The translations under genes were made by a program, and so were the position numbers. The notes below the pieces were generated by a model that worked only from the letters and a program-made list of their open reading frames with translations, had not been told where the DNA came from and ran no database searches. Shown here piece after piece: positions 1 through 12,949 of a stretch of DNA of 64,000 nt. Source of the DNA: Salvator merianae (taxonomy: Eukaryota; Chordata; Lepidosauria; Squamata; Teiidae); the NCBI GenBank assembly GCA_003586115.2, contig QVOM02000072.1, forward strand, positions 2,198,361-2,262,360, written 5' to 3'. Positions within the stretch are counted from its first letter, which is position 1. Each line of letters begins with the position of its first letter.

Positions 1-1095
1 AATCACTATATATATATATATATGTACACACAAGCCAGTTATGAAAAAACTGGTTTAAAACTTACAAATGAAAAACTTCACACAGATCAAAACAGTGAAA
101 TTATAATTACCATGCTCCAGTGCCCAATTCTGATATTTAAAGATATTATACCTTTAAAAACACATGAACTGTAATTACATGAGCAGCATGGGCATTTCAT
201 TATATTTAGCTGATTTGTCAAAAGGATTACAGTGTTTTTAATATGAAGATTGTTCCAAAATGTTTAATTTTATGTTTTGAATTAAAGTACATCTTGGTGA
301 ATGGGTTAAAAAAGTAGGTGAATCTGTTAAAAATACACAAACAAGCCATGTGCACTTCAAAATACTCTAGTGTTTCACCTGTAAGGTATTGTTTCAAGCA
401 AACAAGACTTAACATATGGCTTTACAGTAACATCAATTTGTTAACTAAGTTGTAGCAATAAATACTTAAAATCTCTACCAGTAGACTTACATTTTGATCT
501 GGTTTAAACAATACAGAAAACAATTACCAATTGAAAATCTGCTGTAGAACACCAAATTCCTTTAAATCATTTTTAAAAAGAATCTAAAACAATCAAAACA
601 TTTAAGGGCATTGCAGTTAACAATTCCTTGTCAAACTGAAAGATCCATGGATTTCAGAATATTTTTTAGGGTGAAAGATTATGACAACTGCTAAATACTT
701 TGGTCACTAATTGTCAAATAGTTACGCCTGAAATACATTAGATTTGTGTATTCACTTTTTTATATAAAACTATTCTTACAGCGATTTTATCTATAGTATC
801 ACTACTATTGTTACTTGGGTGGCAAGATCTTATTTCACAGGCCACTCATCATTTAGACAATACAATTATAAACATACGCAAAAATTTCTTGGTATTTCTC
901 AATGTGCAATTTTTACACTTATGAATTTCTGTACAATGTCTTAAAATCTATAATATAAATGTTGCTGGTCCTGATCCCTTGTGAAATTAGTGCAGCATTG
1001 ACTGGCTCCGACAGACTTTAGATGAAATCCGCAAGACACATAAATCCTTGGATATCAGTTCATAATCTTCAGCCAACAGCAGTCAACATCACATA
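1..1095 (-). other. PPP6R3: PPP6R3 3'UTR (continues past the left edge)
   Basis: Sequence directly after the TGA at 1096-1098, in the last exon. It is AT-rich with no obvious transposon except a TA dinucleotide run at 7-23. No convincing AATAAA plus downstream element is seen on the minus strand; ATTAAA variants occur near 234 and 262 but cannot be called cleavage signals. The real 3' end may be beyond position 1. Confidence 0.7.
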
Positions 1096-1147
1096 TCATA
1101 CAGGGCCATTAACAGATGCCTCTGCCAGAAGACCTTGTTGATCAGTC
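1096..1147 (-). CDS. PPP6R3: PPP6R3 coding exon 22 (last), residues 856-872 region and stop
   Basis: Acceptor tttttgacttcctcag at 1148-1163, then G completing Arg856 and [16 protein letters not shown] followed by TGA. The final VNGPV matches the PPP6R3 C-terminus. The exon continues as 3'UTR. Confidence 0.93.
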
Positions 1148-4100
1148 CTGAGGAAGTCAAAAAGGGAAATTATTAGCAAAGTACACCTTAGCTTTAGAAG
1201 CAAAGATAAGAACATGGGAACTCACTGTGAGTAGGTGTCCTGGGAGACGGAACTAGGAAATAGTGATTACATTTGGTATACTTCCTGGCTACTTCTCAGG
1301 GGTGTGACAGGTGGTGCTAAAACCTATAAAAATGCCAAATCCCCAGTTCTGATGGAGCTTTGCCCCTACAAGAAGGGTCACCAGTGCCTGAACCAGGACA
1401 AGCTCTCTCATTTACGAGCCCACTACTGAAGAGATACCCAAAATAACCTAAACTACTGTAAGCCTTGCACCCTCACTCCCTAATTAAAAGAAGGGCCTGG
1501 CAGTCTTTCCCTCTCTGTCTTCCAGAACATGCACTCACGATAAGTACCCGCGTTCTTTTTTTTAAAAAAAGATGGAACCAGGAAAGGATGCCTACACTGG
1601 GGCATCCCCAAGCACTACCTACCAGAGTGGGAGACTAGGGAGTGGCAATTTATTACAGCATATGGCAGAACTCCCAAAGGCAGCCTGAGCAGAGCCAAAA
1701 AGAAAAGGTCTACCTTCTAATCGTGAGCGAAGGCCAGGAAAGTCCACTGAGTGACAGCTTTGCAGCATTTTTCTACTGGTGCCCTGCTGAACAAAGCCCC
1801 CACGGCGGCTGCCAAAGGCACGGAATGGGGCCATAGCTGCTGCAAAGGGACCTTGGCTTACCCGTGCTCTTAATACAGGCAGCCAACTAAGAAGCGACTG
1901 TCTTGGCCTAAGCTTTTCCTGTTCCCTTAAAAGTGTAGAACAGATCGAGCAAAGGTTTCAAATGCTTGGAAAAACTCTAATGCCTCTAACGCAAACTACT
2001 ACTCCTTGCCTCGCATCAAACGAATGCTACAACCAATCCAGAGAACAGGAGAGCTTGAGACAAAGAGAAGGCGAGAGAACTTTTTGTTGATGAAAGAACT
2101 GAATTCCTGTTTGGCACAAAAACTTGTCTAATCTATAGGAACAGCGACCTGGCAGCAGTCAGGACTTGAGGCAAATGAGCTACATCTTGTTTATGAAAAT
2201 CCAAATTCATCTCTGTGCCTTCACATAAGACAAGCTTTTGGGCCAAAGAATAGACAGCTGTCCTTAGCCATGTACACGGTCCCCAATGCAGATACTCTTC
2301 TAGCCAATGTCATTGCCACCAGGAAATCAACGTCCTTCTGGTGGAGTAGGAAGCAAGGCAAGTACAGCACAGCTCTGATCCTGCCAGCTGAACAGTGGGT
2401 GTCCTCAATCTTTCCAAGCCTCCAGGAGGTCAACAACCAGTTCAAGGCCAGGTTCTCTACTGAGATAGAACTTCTTGCTTCCCTGAAGGTAAGAGACAGA
2501 AGAACTGGGAATTTGACATGCATTCGTCTTTTACAGGCTCTAGCTCCACCTGTCTCTTCCCTGAGGAGTAGACAGGAAGTATACCCAGCGTAGGCATTTG
2601 TTCCAGGTTCCGTCTTCTAAAATAATAATGGTTCTGAAGACGTGCTATTATGTATGCTAACCTCAGTTTTGGGAATTATCACCAACAACTGAATGACTCT
2701 GCATAATAAATACATCTGATGTAAAGTAGCACAGTACAAGAGAAAAAGGTTAGCTCCTAGGTTGGAGAAGACTCCACCTCCTCAGTCTCGAAAATGTGGG
2801 TATATACCTGCCATCTGCACTGCTACCTAGGAGAACCCTAACAGCACCAGCTGGAAAGATCTGCCCTTCACAGCTGTTGACATCTCAGGCAGCTGGGCAG
2901 GCTTGACTTCAAGAGGCTTATAAAGGTATTTTTCTGCTACTAATAGCTCTATGACTGATAATCTGATCATAGCTTGCAGTATGTTATGCCCACTTGGGAA
3001 CCAATGGTGCAACACAAGGCCTAAGTTCATTCAGAGAGGACTGTTGCTGTGAACTACAGGAACTTAACACATGCAGGGCTCCTCTTCAGATAAGCTGCAA
3101 CTATCATGTTTGCAAATTGGGCAGTCAGGACAGTTCATGGATGCTGATACCATACACCTTACTGCCCAACAATCTCCCTGCCTGAGTGACAGTGCAATCT
3201 TAAGCATTTTGGCATTTATTCTTAGCATGCATCAACTTTTACACTGGAGTCACAAAGCTTGAGGCAGCTCAGGAGTTCCTGACCACCATGATAATCCTAG
3301 GACAACCTAAACATTTCATCAGCCCAGTGCATCATACAGCTGGTCACACTTTCATTTCTTGGCCATGCCAGAAGAAAGCTATCTAAGAATGGTAGGGTGG
3401 ATGCTTGACAGCCTACTTCCCACTGGGCTTTGCCCTATGGGTGGCCGAGTGCTGCCTCTGTAGATACTGCTGGACTGCAATAGGCATCCTTCTTTGCCAC
3501 TGACCGGAATGGCTGAGACTGCGGCAAGCGACAGGTCAGCAACGTATGGGAAGCCACAGTTTCACTATCCTGAAGGGTAACAGTAACCTCCCTTTAGAAA
3601 ATACTGGGAGGATGGTGAAGGATATAAAACACTACACTGACAGCAGGAAAACAGAGAGCTAAAAAGATTAAATAATTCTCTCAACTGCACTCCACCAATG
3701 ATGGTGTTTTAAATTCTGTAGCTTACTATAAACGGCACTAGTAAGATTCAACTCACAGAACAGCATATAAACCTTTAAAATAATTCTCTGTTTGTTAGAA
3801 ATCAGAAGGGAACTTGGAGTACTAAAATCATTCCATACAAAATGCATATTAAAATCCTAGTGGCAATACAAAAAAAGTTAGCACTGACAGCCCTCTAGAG
3901 GATCAAACTAGTATAACCGTAAAATTAATATGTGCCTTTTATAGACTAGTAACTTGCAAGTGGGTCATCCTATGTTAAATCAACCAGCTTCTTACTGTTT
4001 GATTTTTATAAAACTTGGTGTTTTGAAACCACCCTATATACAATCAAAAATGTTTTTAAATTCTGTAACATGTAATTAAATTTCAAGAATTAAAAAACAA

Positions 4101-7100
4101 AACAGCAATTTTTTCGCTCACTGAACAAGATTTATTGTCTCTAGTTCCACATAAGCTACAGAAAAATGATTTTCATAAACTTACATTGGATATACAAAGT
4201 GATGAGTTTGTTAATTTGTAAAAGCTCATTTGAAAAAAAATAAATTAAAAAACCATTTTGGGATGGTGTCCTTTTAAAAAAATGGAAAAAATAAATACTT
4301 TGAACAACTACGAGGAAACATTTGGTAAGAGTATTAAAATTTTTATCAATGATGGGCAGTTGTTTTTACTGTTGCTTTTACATTGCAGATTGCTAAAATT
4401 TTGATGAAGTTGCACTCAATTAATTAAAATTAATTTATGGTGCCAGAATGAAATTTTTAGGACATTTATATATTCCAAAAGCAGTAGGCTTGCGCTGAAA
4501 TGAAGTTTGCTGATTGCTAAACCACCCAGAGAGGGCCAGGACCGTTAGGTGCTTCCTCGTGCAAGCCCATCCCTCTTCAACATCAAGGCCGGGGGGGGGG
4601 GCAGGCAAGTGCAAGGTGAGTGGGTTGGGCTGTGTTGGGCTTGCATGCGACATCATCGGATAGACACAGTGCTACACAGAGGCCTAGGAAATTCCTAGAA
4701 AAGTGGGACGGACATCATACACAAACTCTCTCCTCTTGGCCGCAAAAACATCACAGTCAGGAAACAAAAACATTTTGACTTGGGGATGCTTTCATGAACA
4801 GAAACGGTTGTGATCCTGTGTTCATGGAACTGAGCAGTGACTTCAGATAAGTTCATGTGGCAAGGGGGGGCACAGTAGGAAGAGCTCTCAGAGGAAAAGC
4901 AACTCTGAGCTCCTCCTACTCCTCTGCAGTTATAGTGCTCATATAAGCACTTACCTGTAGAATGAGTGTTCAAAGCAAACGGAGACTGGCAGACCTTGTA
5001 CCTTCTGGGCACTTGCGGTACAAGGAGGGTGCATGGAAGTGTGGTCCACGCAATCTCATGGCACATGCAAAGTCTTGCCATAGTCTTTGAGGATTGTGGG
5101 CTACATTCCATTTACCCAATGCATGAAGTGCTATTTCTCTGCCTGTTACAATTAAGGACATTTTATTTTAATGGACCTTTGATTTGGTTAGAACAGCTAC
5201 TGCTCTTTTTCAAAAGCACCACTGTTTCGCTCTTCTTGATATGAGGAACTGTTTTATTCTGCTCTATTTTAGTTTAAAACTTTAGATACTGGTTTACCCA
5301 CATAATGCTTTGGGAAAACCAAAAGGACCAAACAGATCCTTAAATGCTGTTTTATCAATGAAACGCCGCACAACGTCAGAGTAATCTTGTCTCTGCAGAG
5401 TTACCTCTGTTCCAAACTGCTGCTAGCAGGCTGTGGAGTGACAGGATGATCTTCTCCCAATTCTGTGTTCTCCTCCACCACATATTTACAAGAAGCATCT
5501 TGCGAGGTAGACAGTTTTCCCTCCTCACTAGTGAAGAAACAGACAACAGCTTCATTTGTGTTTTAACATTCGTATCCTCATGCATTAGTAGGAGGCTGGG
5601 AAAGAATGGGTCCAGAGGTCACATGCAAATAAGATTTTAGAAATATGACTGAAACATGGGTAACAAGCACAGAGTTGTGGATTCTGTTCACATTTATCAT
5701 TGGCATCAGTTCATGTTCACTTAAAAGGAACTGGACTAGAAAAAATGCAGGATGTAAGATTATAGAGTAGTAAACAGAGGAAGAATGGACAGGATGCCCA
5801 AAGTGAAAGACATTCATTATCCTTAGCGTACATACCGATAGGATTTCAACACTCTGAAGCCAAAAGTGAGGGGGAAAGGAAAAAAAGAACAGAAAAGGAA
5901 TATAAAAAGGCCATCAAGATAGTCCTAAAAATAATAATGATATTTTGAAAAGCCAGCCTTTTGACTGCTTAGGTAGCAACCAAAATAGCTTTGGCTTTTC
6001 ATACACAATTTAAGATCCCTACATATAAAACCACCCACTTTCTTTGCTGGGATTCTCCAATCGGAAGGGAGATTGCTGCAAGATTCAATCTCAGGTCTGT
6101 TTCTCAAGCACAAACTGTGGTCATAACCCTGTGTCTGCACGTGGTATGGTGAGGCTCTACCCAGTTTCTCCCTTTTATGCCCGTACTGTCTTAGGTTGGG
6201 TCTTATCTTAAGATAACGGAGGAACATTAAACCATGTGAGCCACTATCTGTAACTTATGCATCTACTTGTTATTTGTGAGAATGCAGACAGACAACTGCT
6301 TATGATGAGTTTCACAGCATGCTTGGGCCAGCCAGTCAAAGCTTCCCAAAGGAAACAGCATGTTTGAGATGAAAATAAAAAAAAAGCTTATATAGGTATG
6401 TGATCCACATTATGTCCCTGAAAAGGGAGACAATACATGCAAGGGCAATCTTTATAACTGGCAGATAGAAATATCTATGAACTTGTATCTAGAAATTCGT
6501 ACTTTAATACAAATTACTTGTAAGAACCAGCTATTACAGAAACACAGTGAAGAATATAGAATAGCAGCACACTAGGACTGCTCAAGAACACACATGAACA
6601 AATTGTTCAAGTAAATATTATTTTAAGACATGAAAGTATCGTGTCAGTTTAGGAGACAAATGATTTTGTGACAATAATGGTATCTAAGAGTGACGCCAAC
6701 ATGAAAGGAATACCTGACTTGGTTCGGGTTCCTTATAATTGATGACAGAATGGTATCCAGACTAGGGTAGGCTCATGTCTTTTGCTCCTGAGGTCTAGCG
6801 TCAGTTAAAAAAGATCTGCCCTATCCATAGGGGAGAATACCTTCAGAGTCTGAGAAATGGTAAACTAAGGCAAAATTTGGAACCAATGAACTCTGGAAAA
6901 CTAGAACAATGAAAGCGGCAATCCTGAATCCTGAAACCAGCAACAGGACGCAACGGCAGCAGGTTTTAATAAGAAGGATTTCTAACTCCTAACTTAAAAT
7001 ACCCAGGATAGAGATGGGATGAGTTGGGCTTTGCAGGCAAGCCTCACCTCGAAGGTGGGCTGAACTTCGCTGGGCCTGGTGACCTGGGTCAGTGAGGCCA

Positions 7101-10100
7101 CCTAAAAGGCTATGAAGTGCCACAAAGGCTCCTGCTGATTAAAAGCGAAGAAGAGGGGAGGTGTAAAACTGCACCTCCCACGAGGAAAGACTTGAAACCT
7201 GACCAGTGCTGAACGTATCTGAATTTGTTTGAGCTGTTAGAATCAAGTTTGACAGAGGTAAAATCTGAGCAGAAAGTGTCGTTTTTGTACTATTTGCTGT
7301 CTACCCACACCATTTATTTTTAATCTACCAGATTAAAAGACTTTTGGGGAGAGGACAGATTCGTGGAGTTATGTAAGTTCATGGTATTGCACCTGTTTAA
7401 AAAATAAAAACAACCTAGAAATACATAAGAGCAGCAGAAATAATCAGATGGTGGATCATCATATGTGGCAAAGCAGCACAAGCGATGCAGGAATCTGCAA
7501 TTTCTTCAACTGAAACTTGTTCTGCTGATATCTAAATTAAATTCAGATACATATAGGGAATTAACTCCAGATTCGTTCCATAAAACTTCCCATAAAAAAT
7601 TTAAAATTTTATGTTTCTATTGTGCAATACCATCTATTTGACATTACTGCTATTGTACTTTCGTGCTGTACCCTACTCCAGGACCTTGAGGTAAAGGCAG
7701 GTAAGAAGTATAATCAACATGTAGAACACAGCAGGCAGTGCAGTCAAGTATTTGGGATCTAAATGTGGCTGTCCTATAGCTTACCTCCTCTTGAGGGGAG
7801 AATAAACTGTGTGGCAGAGGAAACGTTCTGGGGAACTCTCCCTGGGGGGGAAGTGGCCTTTCTGTAACCATTCTGGCCACTGGTTTCACGACAATCTCAA
7901 AGGCAAAGCCTCTCTCTACAGTTCTTTAAGCAATCTGCTGAAGTCCCTGCCATCTTGATTTCAAATTTCTATGCTGATACAGCGAAGCAGAGGTTGCATC
8001 TCTACATATTCCTAGCATTGCGTAGAGATAAACTTTATTTCCCCCATGATGTGCTGGAAGCCAAATTCCTTACAGGGCTAGAAGTACATTCTCTCTTTGG
8101 CTTAAGCAGCAGATCTTCCTTTTAAAAAGGAAATAGCAGACTCTCTTCCCAACCTTGTTGGGGAAGGGAAAAGTAAATCCAATCGCTATGCCGCACACCT
8201 GTCAGAACAGTCTTTTCCAAAGATTTGTTTGATCTGGATAAACACAGATCAAACACAACAAGGAATGGGAATGATTTTATTCTGGAAGCCTTCCTCTGAC
8301 AAACAAGGAAGGAAAAACTAGGCACGTGCCAAATGAGTCCTGGGTTGTACCAAATCGTGTGGGGTGAGGGTTCACGAGGTTTGCTTCAGGCTGGACCCCA
8401 CTAGAAGTTTGAGGTTCAATCCGGAGTGATGCAAATAACAACCCCAGGGGGCGGGTGAGGTTCAATGATTGGTTCATTTGGGTCAACACCTCCCATTGCA
8501 CCCTGGCCTTTTCTCCCTTCTCCTGTCGGGCGCCTTGTCATCCTGCCGTTGTGTCTGTGGGCTTCTACCTTCTCCTCTCATGCAAGCACCCACTCCACTG
8601 ATGCCCGGTGCAAAGTTCTGGAAAGGCCATAGCTGGTGCGCTTTCTGCTCAGCCTACTAGGCCTTCTGGCATGGAAGGCTACACATTCTCCCCGAAGGCC
8701 CAGTGCTTGGGGACCTGTGTCCATCCAGCTCCTGCAAGGCTGTTGGAGGATTTATAGTTCTGCACTGCAGAAGGCCTGGTGGTCAGAGAAGAAAGCATGC
8801 CTGCTGTAGCTGGCAACAGCAGAGTGGTGAGGGAACAGGAAGAGAAGGTAGGAACCCATGGATGTAACGGAGGGAGAGCGCGTGATGGCAAGGTGCACAA
8901 CTGAGGAAGGGAGGCACTGGGTGTGACACAAGGAGATCGTTCGCAAACCTTTGGTCAGACTGGTCAGTTGGTTCTAGATTCGGTTGCCTGGCTTGCAGTC
9001 TGGGGTTGTTATGAACCTGAACCACAAACTGGCACACCCCTAGAAAAAAAACTAATAAAACTGGTACAAATAATTAGCATACAGTCCAGAAAGGATGATT
9101 TCTCCCACAAAATACCAAAATTAATTCTGTTATTACGTTTTACGTGATCTTCCAGGGAGCTCCAGATGAAGGACAGGATATTCATATATGAACAAAGTAA
9201 TATTCCAAAAGATTAAAGGCAAACTCTTGTATCATATCTTATATGCATTACTAGCATTCATTAAAACATCACCAAGTTGGAATGACAGGTACCTGAAAGA
9301 CCACAGTGATACATTAAAAAAGCTTTTAATTCAGGTATGCAAAGTTTGCAAACTGGCTATACTCTGTTAAGCTGGCTCAAACTGGTTTACAGCATGGTCA
9401 GAATATTACGAAATAATTTTTAAATATCAGAAAACACAAAAGTCAAAGATAGATACAAGAGTTTATAAACCAATTCATCTGGGAAATTCAAAATTTCACA
9501 CAATCTCACCACCCCAGGGGTAGGGTGAGGTGAGGAACGGCAAGTACCAGAGAAGTTCACAGAATATTAAGCCTGGTACTCTTTAAACCTATATTTTTTT
9601 ATGCCTCCCGGAAAAAGATTACTATTCTTAGGGCTTGCATTTGTAATTACTTCTAAAATGAAGGCTAGAACCATGAGCCAATATTTAAAAAAAAAATTAG
9701 CAAATGCTCTTAGGGAGAATCAAAGCAAGGTGTCTTCTTACCTCTTGAAAACAGCAGTTTCAGTTTTAGCATCCACAGTAAGGCTAAGGGTCTCCTTCAT
9801 GCTGCCATTCATTACCGTCTCAGTCACCTTGTCTGCACTGTCCGCATCATCTTCTCCATCGGAACCAGCCTCCATTGCAACACTTCCGGTGGCTGGAAGG
9901 AAAACATTTGAACAATGTTCAGCAATTATCATTTCGGTACTTAAAAGCATTTTAGTCCGTTCTTCAGTTGATGAGGCCTCCTGAGCAGCTTACCGTAAGA
10001 TCAACAAAAAGCAAAACTCATCTGAGAAAAAGCTGGATTTATACAGCATCAAGGGTCTCCTGCTGCTGCCAACAGGCACCACAGCCATGATTTGGGCACA

Positions 10101-12895
10101 AATCTTAACAACGTATTTGCATATACAGTATCGATGAAACATGACTGGTCACACGTTTGTCTTTAAAGCAGTTGACAGAAACACTCGATTACAACCTCTT
10201 TCCATTTTCTAGTTTGCTTATCCATCTGGACAAACTACTAGCAGTAACTGGTTAATCACATCTGAAGCAACATCAATGTTTAAAAATTATTTTTATATGC
10301 CAAAAGATACAGTTTGAAAGCTATCCAACATGATATGGTGAACTGATTTCAAAAAGTGAAAGCTTTAGACCAGGGTTTCCCAGATTTTGGTGATCCAGCT
10401 CACTTAAACTTCTCCTGACTCAAAAGTGGGTTGTGGCCCATACTTCGGGAGACACTGATTAGATAACCACGTTCACGCATCATGAACCACTACTACAGAA
10501 GTCGCCAAACTAACAAGCTGCATATACCATGACTTGCAGTCAGTACAACAACTATAAGTCATAGGTCACAAACTAAACTAAACTCGCCATTCTCACTGTT
10601 AATCATAACTCTAGATCCAAACAATATGACAAAATGTGACTAACATTTTGTAAAGCAAGAAAAAGTTCTAAAGTCGTCTTCCTGACTGTGGGGTAGGGTG
10701 GAGGACATGGAAACACAGTTAGTATGACATGGAAGCACAGTTAGTATGTTTCTCGCGTTACTGAAGTCCACTTACTTTCTGGTTGAGCTGCAACGGCTAC
10801 GTTTGCGCTAAGAGGATCCATCGGCTCTGTGTTGGTTTCCATCTCCACAGGGGAATTACTTCTTAACGAATCCTTTGGACTTTAAAAGAAAATGAGCATT
10901 TGATGACTTGCACTATCAAATAGTTGAATAAGACATTGATAAAGAAGATAAGAACACTCCCAAGTCAATCTCACCTGATGACTACATGGACACACCTAGA
11001 AAGAGACCTGTCACCTGCCTGTCCCTGGCATGTTTGCTGCCTTTGCAGCTTAATTTACAGTCCTGGCATTTATGGTGGCCCCCCAGATGAGTATTAGCTG
11101 GAGCAGGAGCAGCACAGGGCAAGGGTGGAACATTTTAAGGTTTCCGTCTCCCTCCATCCGCAATAAGAATAGCAAAAAGTATTCTTAATGTCAAGACCAA
11201 AGTCAGGGATAGCCAGGTTCGACCATGATAGTTTGGGAGGGATCTGTCCCCCTGCTGTCACAATCACACCCAGGGTATTTGATCCTGACAGGCAGAGGCA
11301 GAGGCAACCTACCCCTTACTGCAGCACGTAAGGGAGAGGATCTCCAGCTTCAATTCTGATGGCGTTTTTTTTTTTTCCCAAACACAAGGAGTGGCTCCGT
11401 TGCACACTGCAGAAGGGATAACTAAATCCCTTTGAGCAGTGGCAGTTGTTTGAAGTGCTGCTCTTCGAACAGCACTGCACTCAGAGCACTGTAGCACTTG
11501 AATTGACATAGTGGGGAAAGAGTGCATTCTACCTGCACATGAAATGTAAGTTGAGGGGGCCAATGCTGTACAGGCACTGAGCCCTCATGGGGCATTCAAA
11601 GTGGCATAAAGGCACTGTACTTGCCTCAAGCTAATTTTTGTTTCAGCTTTTCAAGATTAGCAAGACTGACAAGGTAGCAAGTACTGCTATACTGGTTTAT
11701 GTTTTAATGTGATGAAATATCTACTAATTCTGCATCAAAAGTACACATGATTCAGCATTTTGGGCTGACAGTCTAGGATATGTGCAGCCATTGGTGCTTG
11801 TATCAATTTGAAAGGATAATCATTATCCGAATTTCCTGCTTAGAAACTGAAACAGAAAAACAGGAAGAAGAAGAAAAAATGGAGCACTGCAAGCAAGCTT
11901 TCCTACTACTTGCAACATTGTAATTTGAGGCTGAAAAAATACCATATAAAGGGATTTTGAGCCTAAAACTGTAGACTGTGATCATTATTAAACAGTTATT
12001 TGGATGAAATTTTTCATCCAAATTAAGGCTTGTCATCAACAGATGAATAAGATGAGGCAAACTTTTAAGTTCAACTACAAATCTGAGATTTGGTTGAGGA
12101 TGTTGAAATTCCCAAGGTAATAAATGGGGTAGAGATAATAAATTCCTCTGTGAACTGGATTCCTGAAAAAATACAAACTATTTATTGCCACACCATTTAT
12201 TGCCCATTATCACCTGCAATATCTTTTCATTTCAATTTATAATTACTATCAATTCACTGAAAGATGTTAAGTAAAGCCACAACCTAATTTATTAGGCACA
12301 AAGAAAACAAGTGAGGACGAGACACAATAATTAGCCTCTTTACACTGTATCCTAGGTTCTGAAGCAATGCAGTTCTTCTCTACCTTAGAGAAGGAGTGAA
12401 GTCTGAAAAGGAAGCCCAGCCAGTTTCCTTCGTTGGCATGGGTTCTTCTGTGCTCCATACATCAGATCCAACTGAATCCAGATTGGTGCCATGGGCGGTT
12501 TCCATAGGAACATCAAAGTTAGCTGACCAGTTGGGCGCTAGAAAGATTGATACATTTTTAACAATCTGCAGCAACCTATGATATTAAAAAAAATGTATTT
12601 GCAGCCAGTCTCCATCACTTTCAGAAACTGAACTGCATTTGTACTCTCATTAATGGAAGAGTTCTAAGTCATTTTAAATCTTGTAAACTTGATTTTTTAC
12701 TTTTCATTTAAACACAGCAAAGTGTGTACATCTCAATGAGAAACTTGTGCAAGTACGTTGTCCTAAGTACAATCTCCGAACGTGCAAGTTGCCAACCGTA
12801 AAGCCTGAATTATGTGTTAAGGCAGTTTCAGATTCCTTTAATACCAATATACAATAGATAGAAATATTTTCTATCCATTAGTTCACCTGAATGTT

Positions 12896-12949
<54 letters not shown>

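Noticed and set aside
4695..5111. 138-codon minus-strand ORF in intron 21, considered as the missing penultimate PPP6R3 exon.
   Set aside because: It lacks the [10 protein letters not shown] motif; the true exon was found at 5405-5527 with matching phases.
8400..8425. GGTTCAATCC resembling a tRNA B box.
   Set aside because: No A box at suitable distance and no cloverleaf; it lies inside a hAT-like element.
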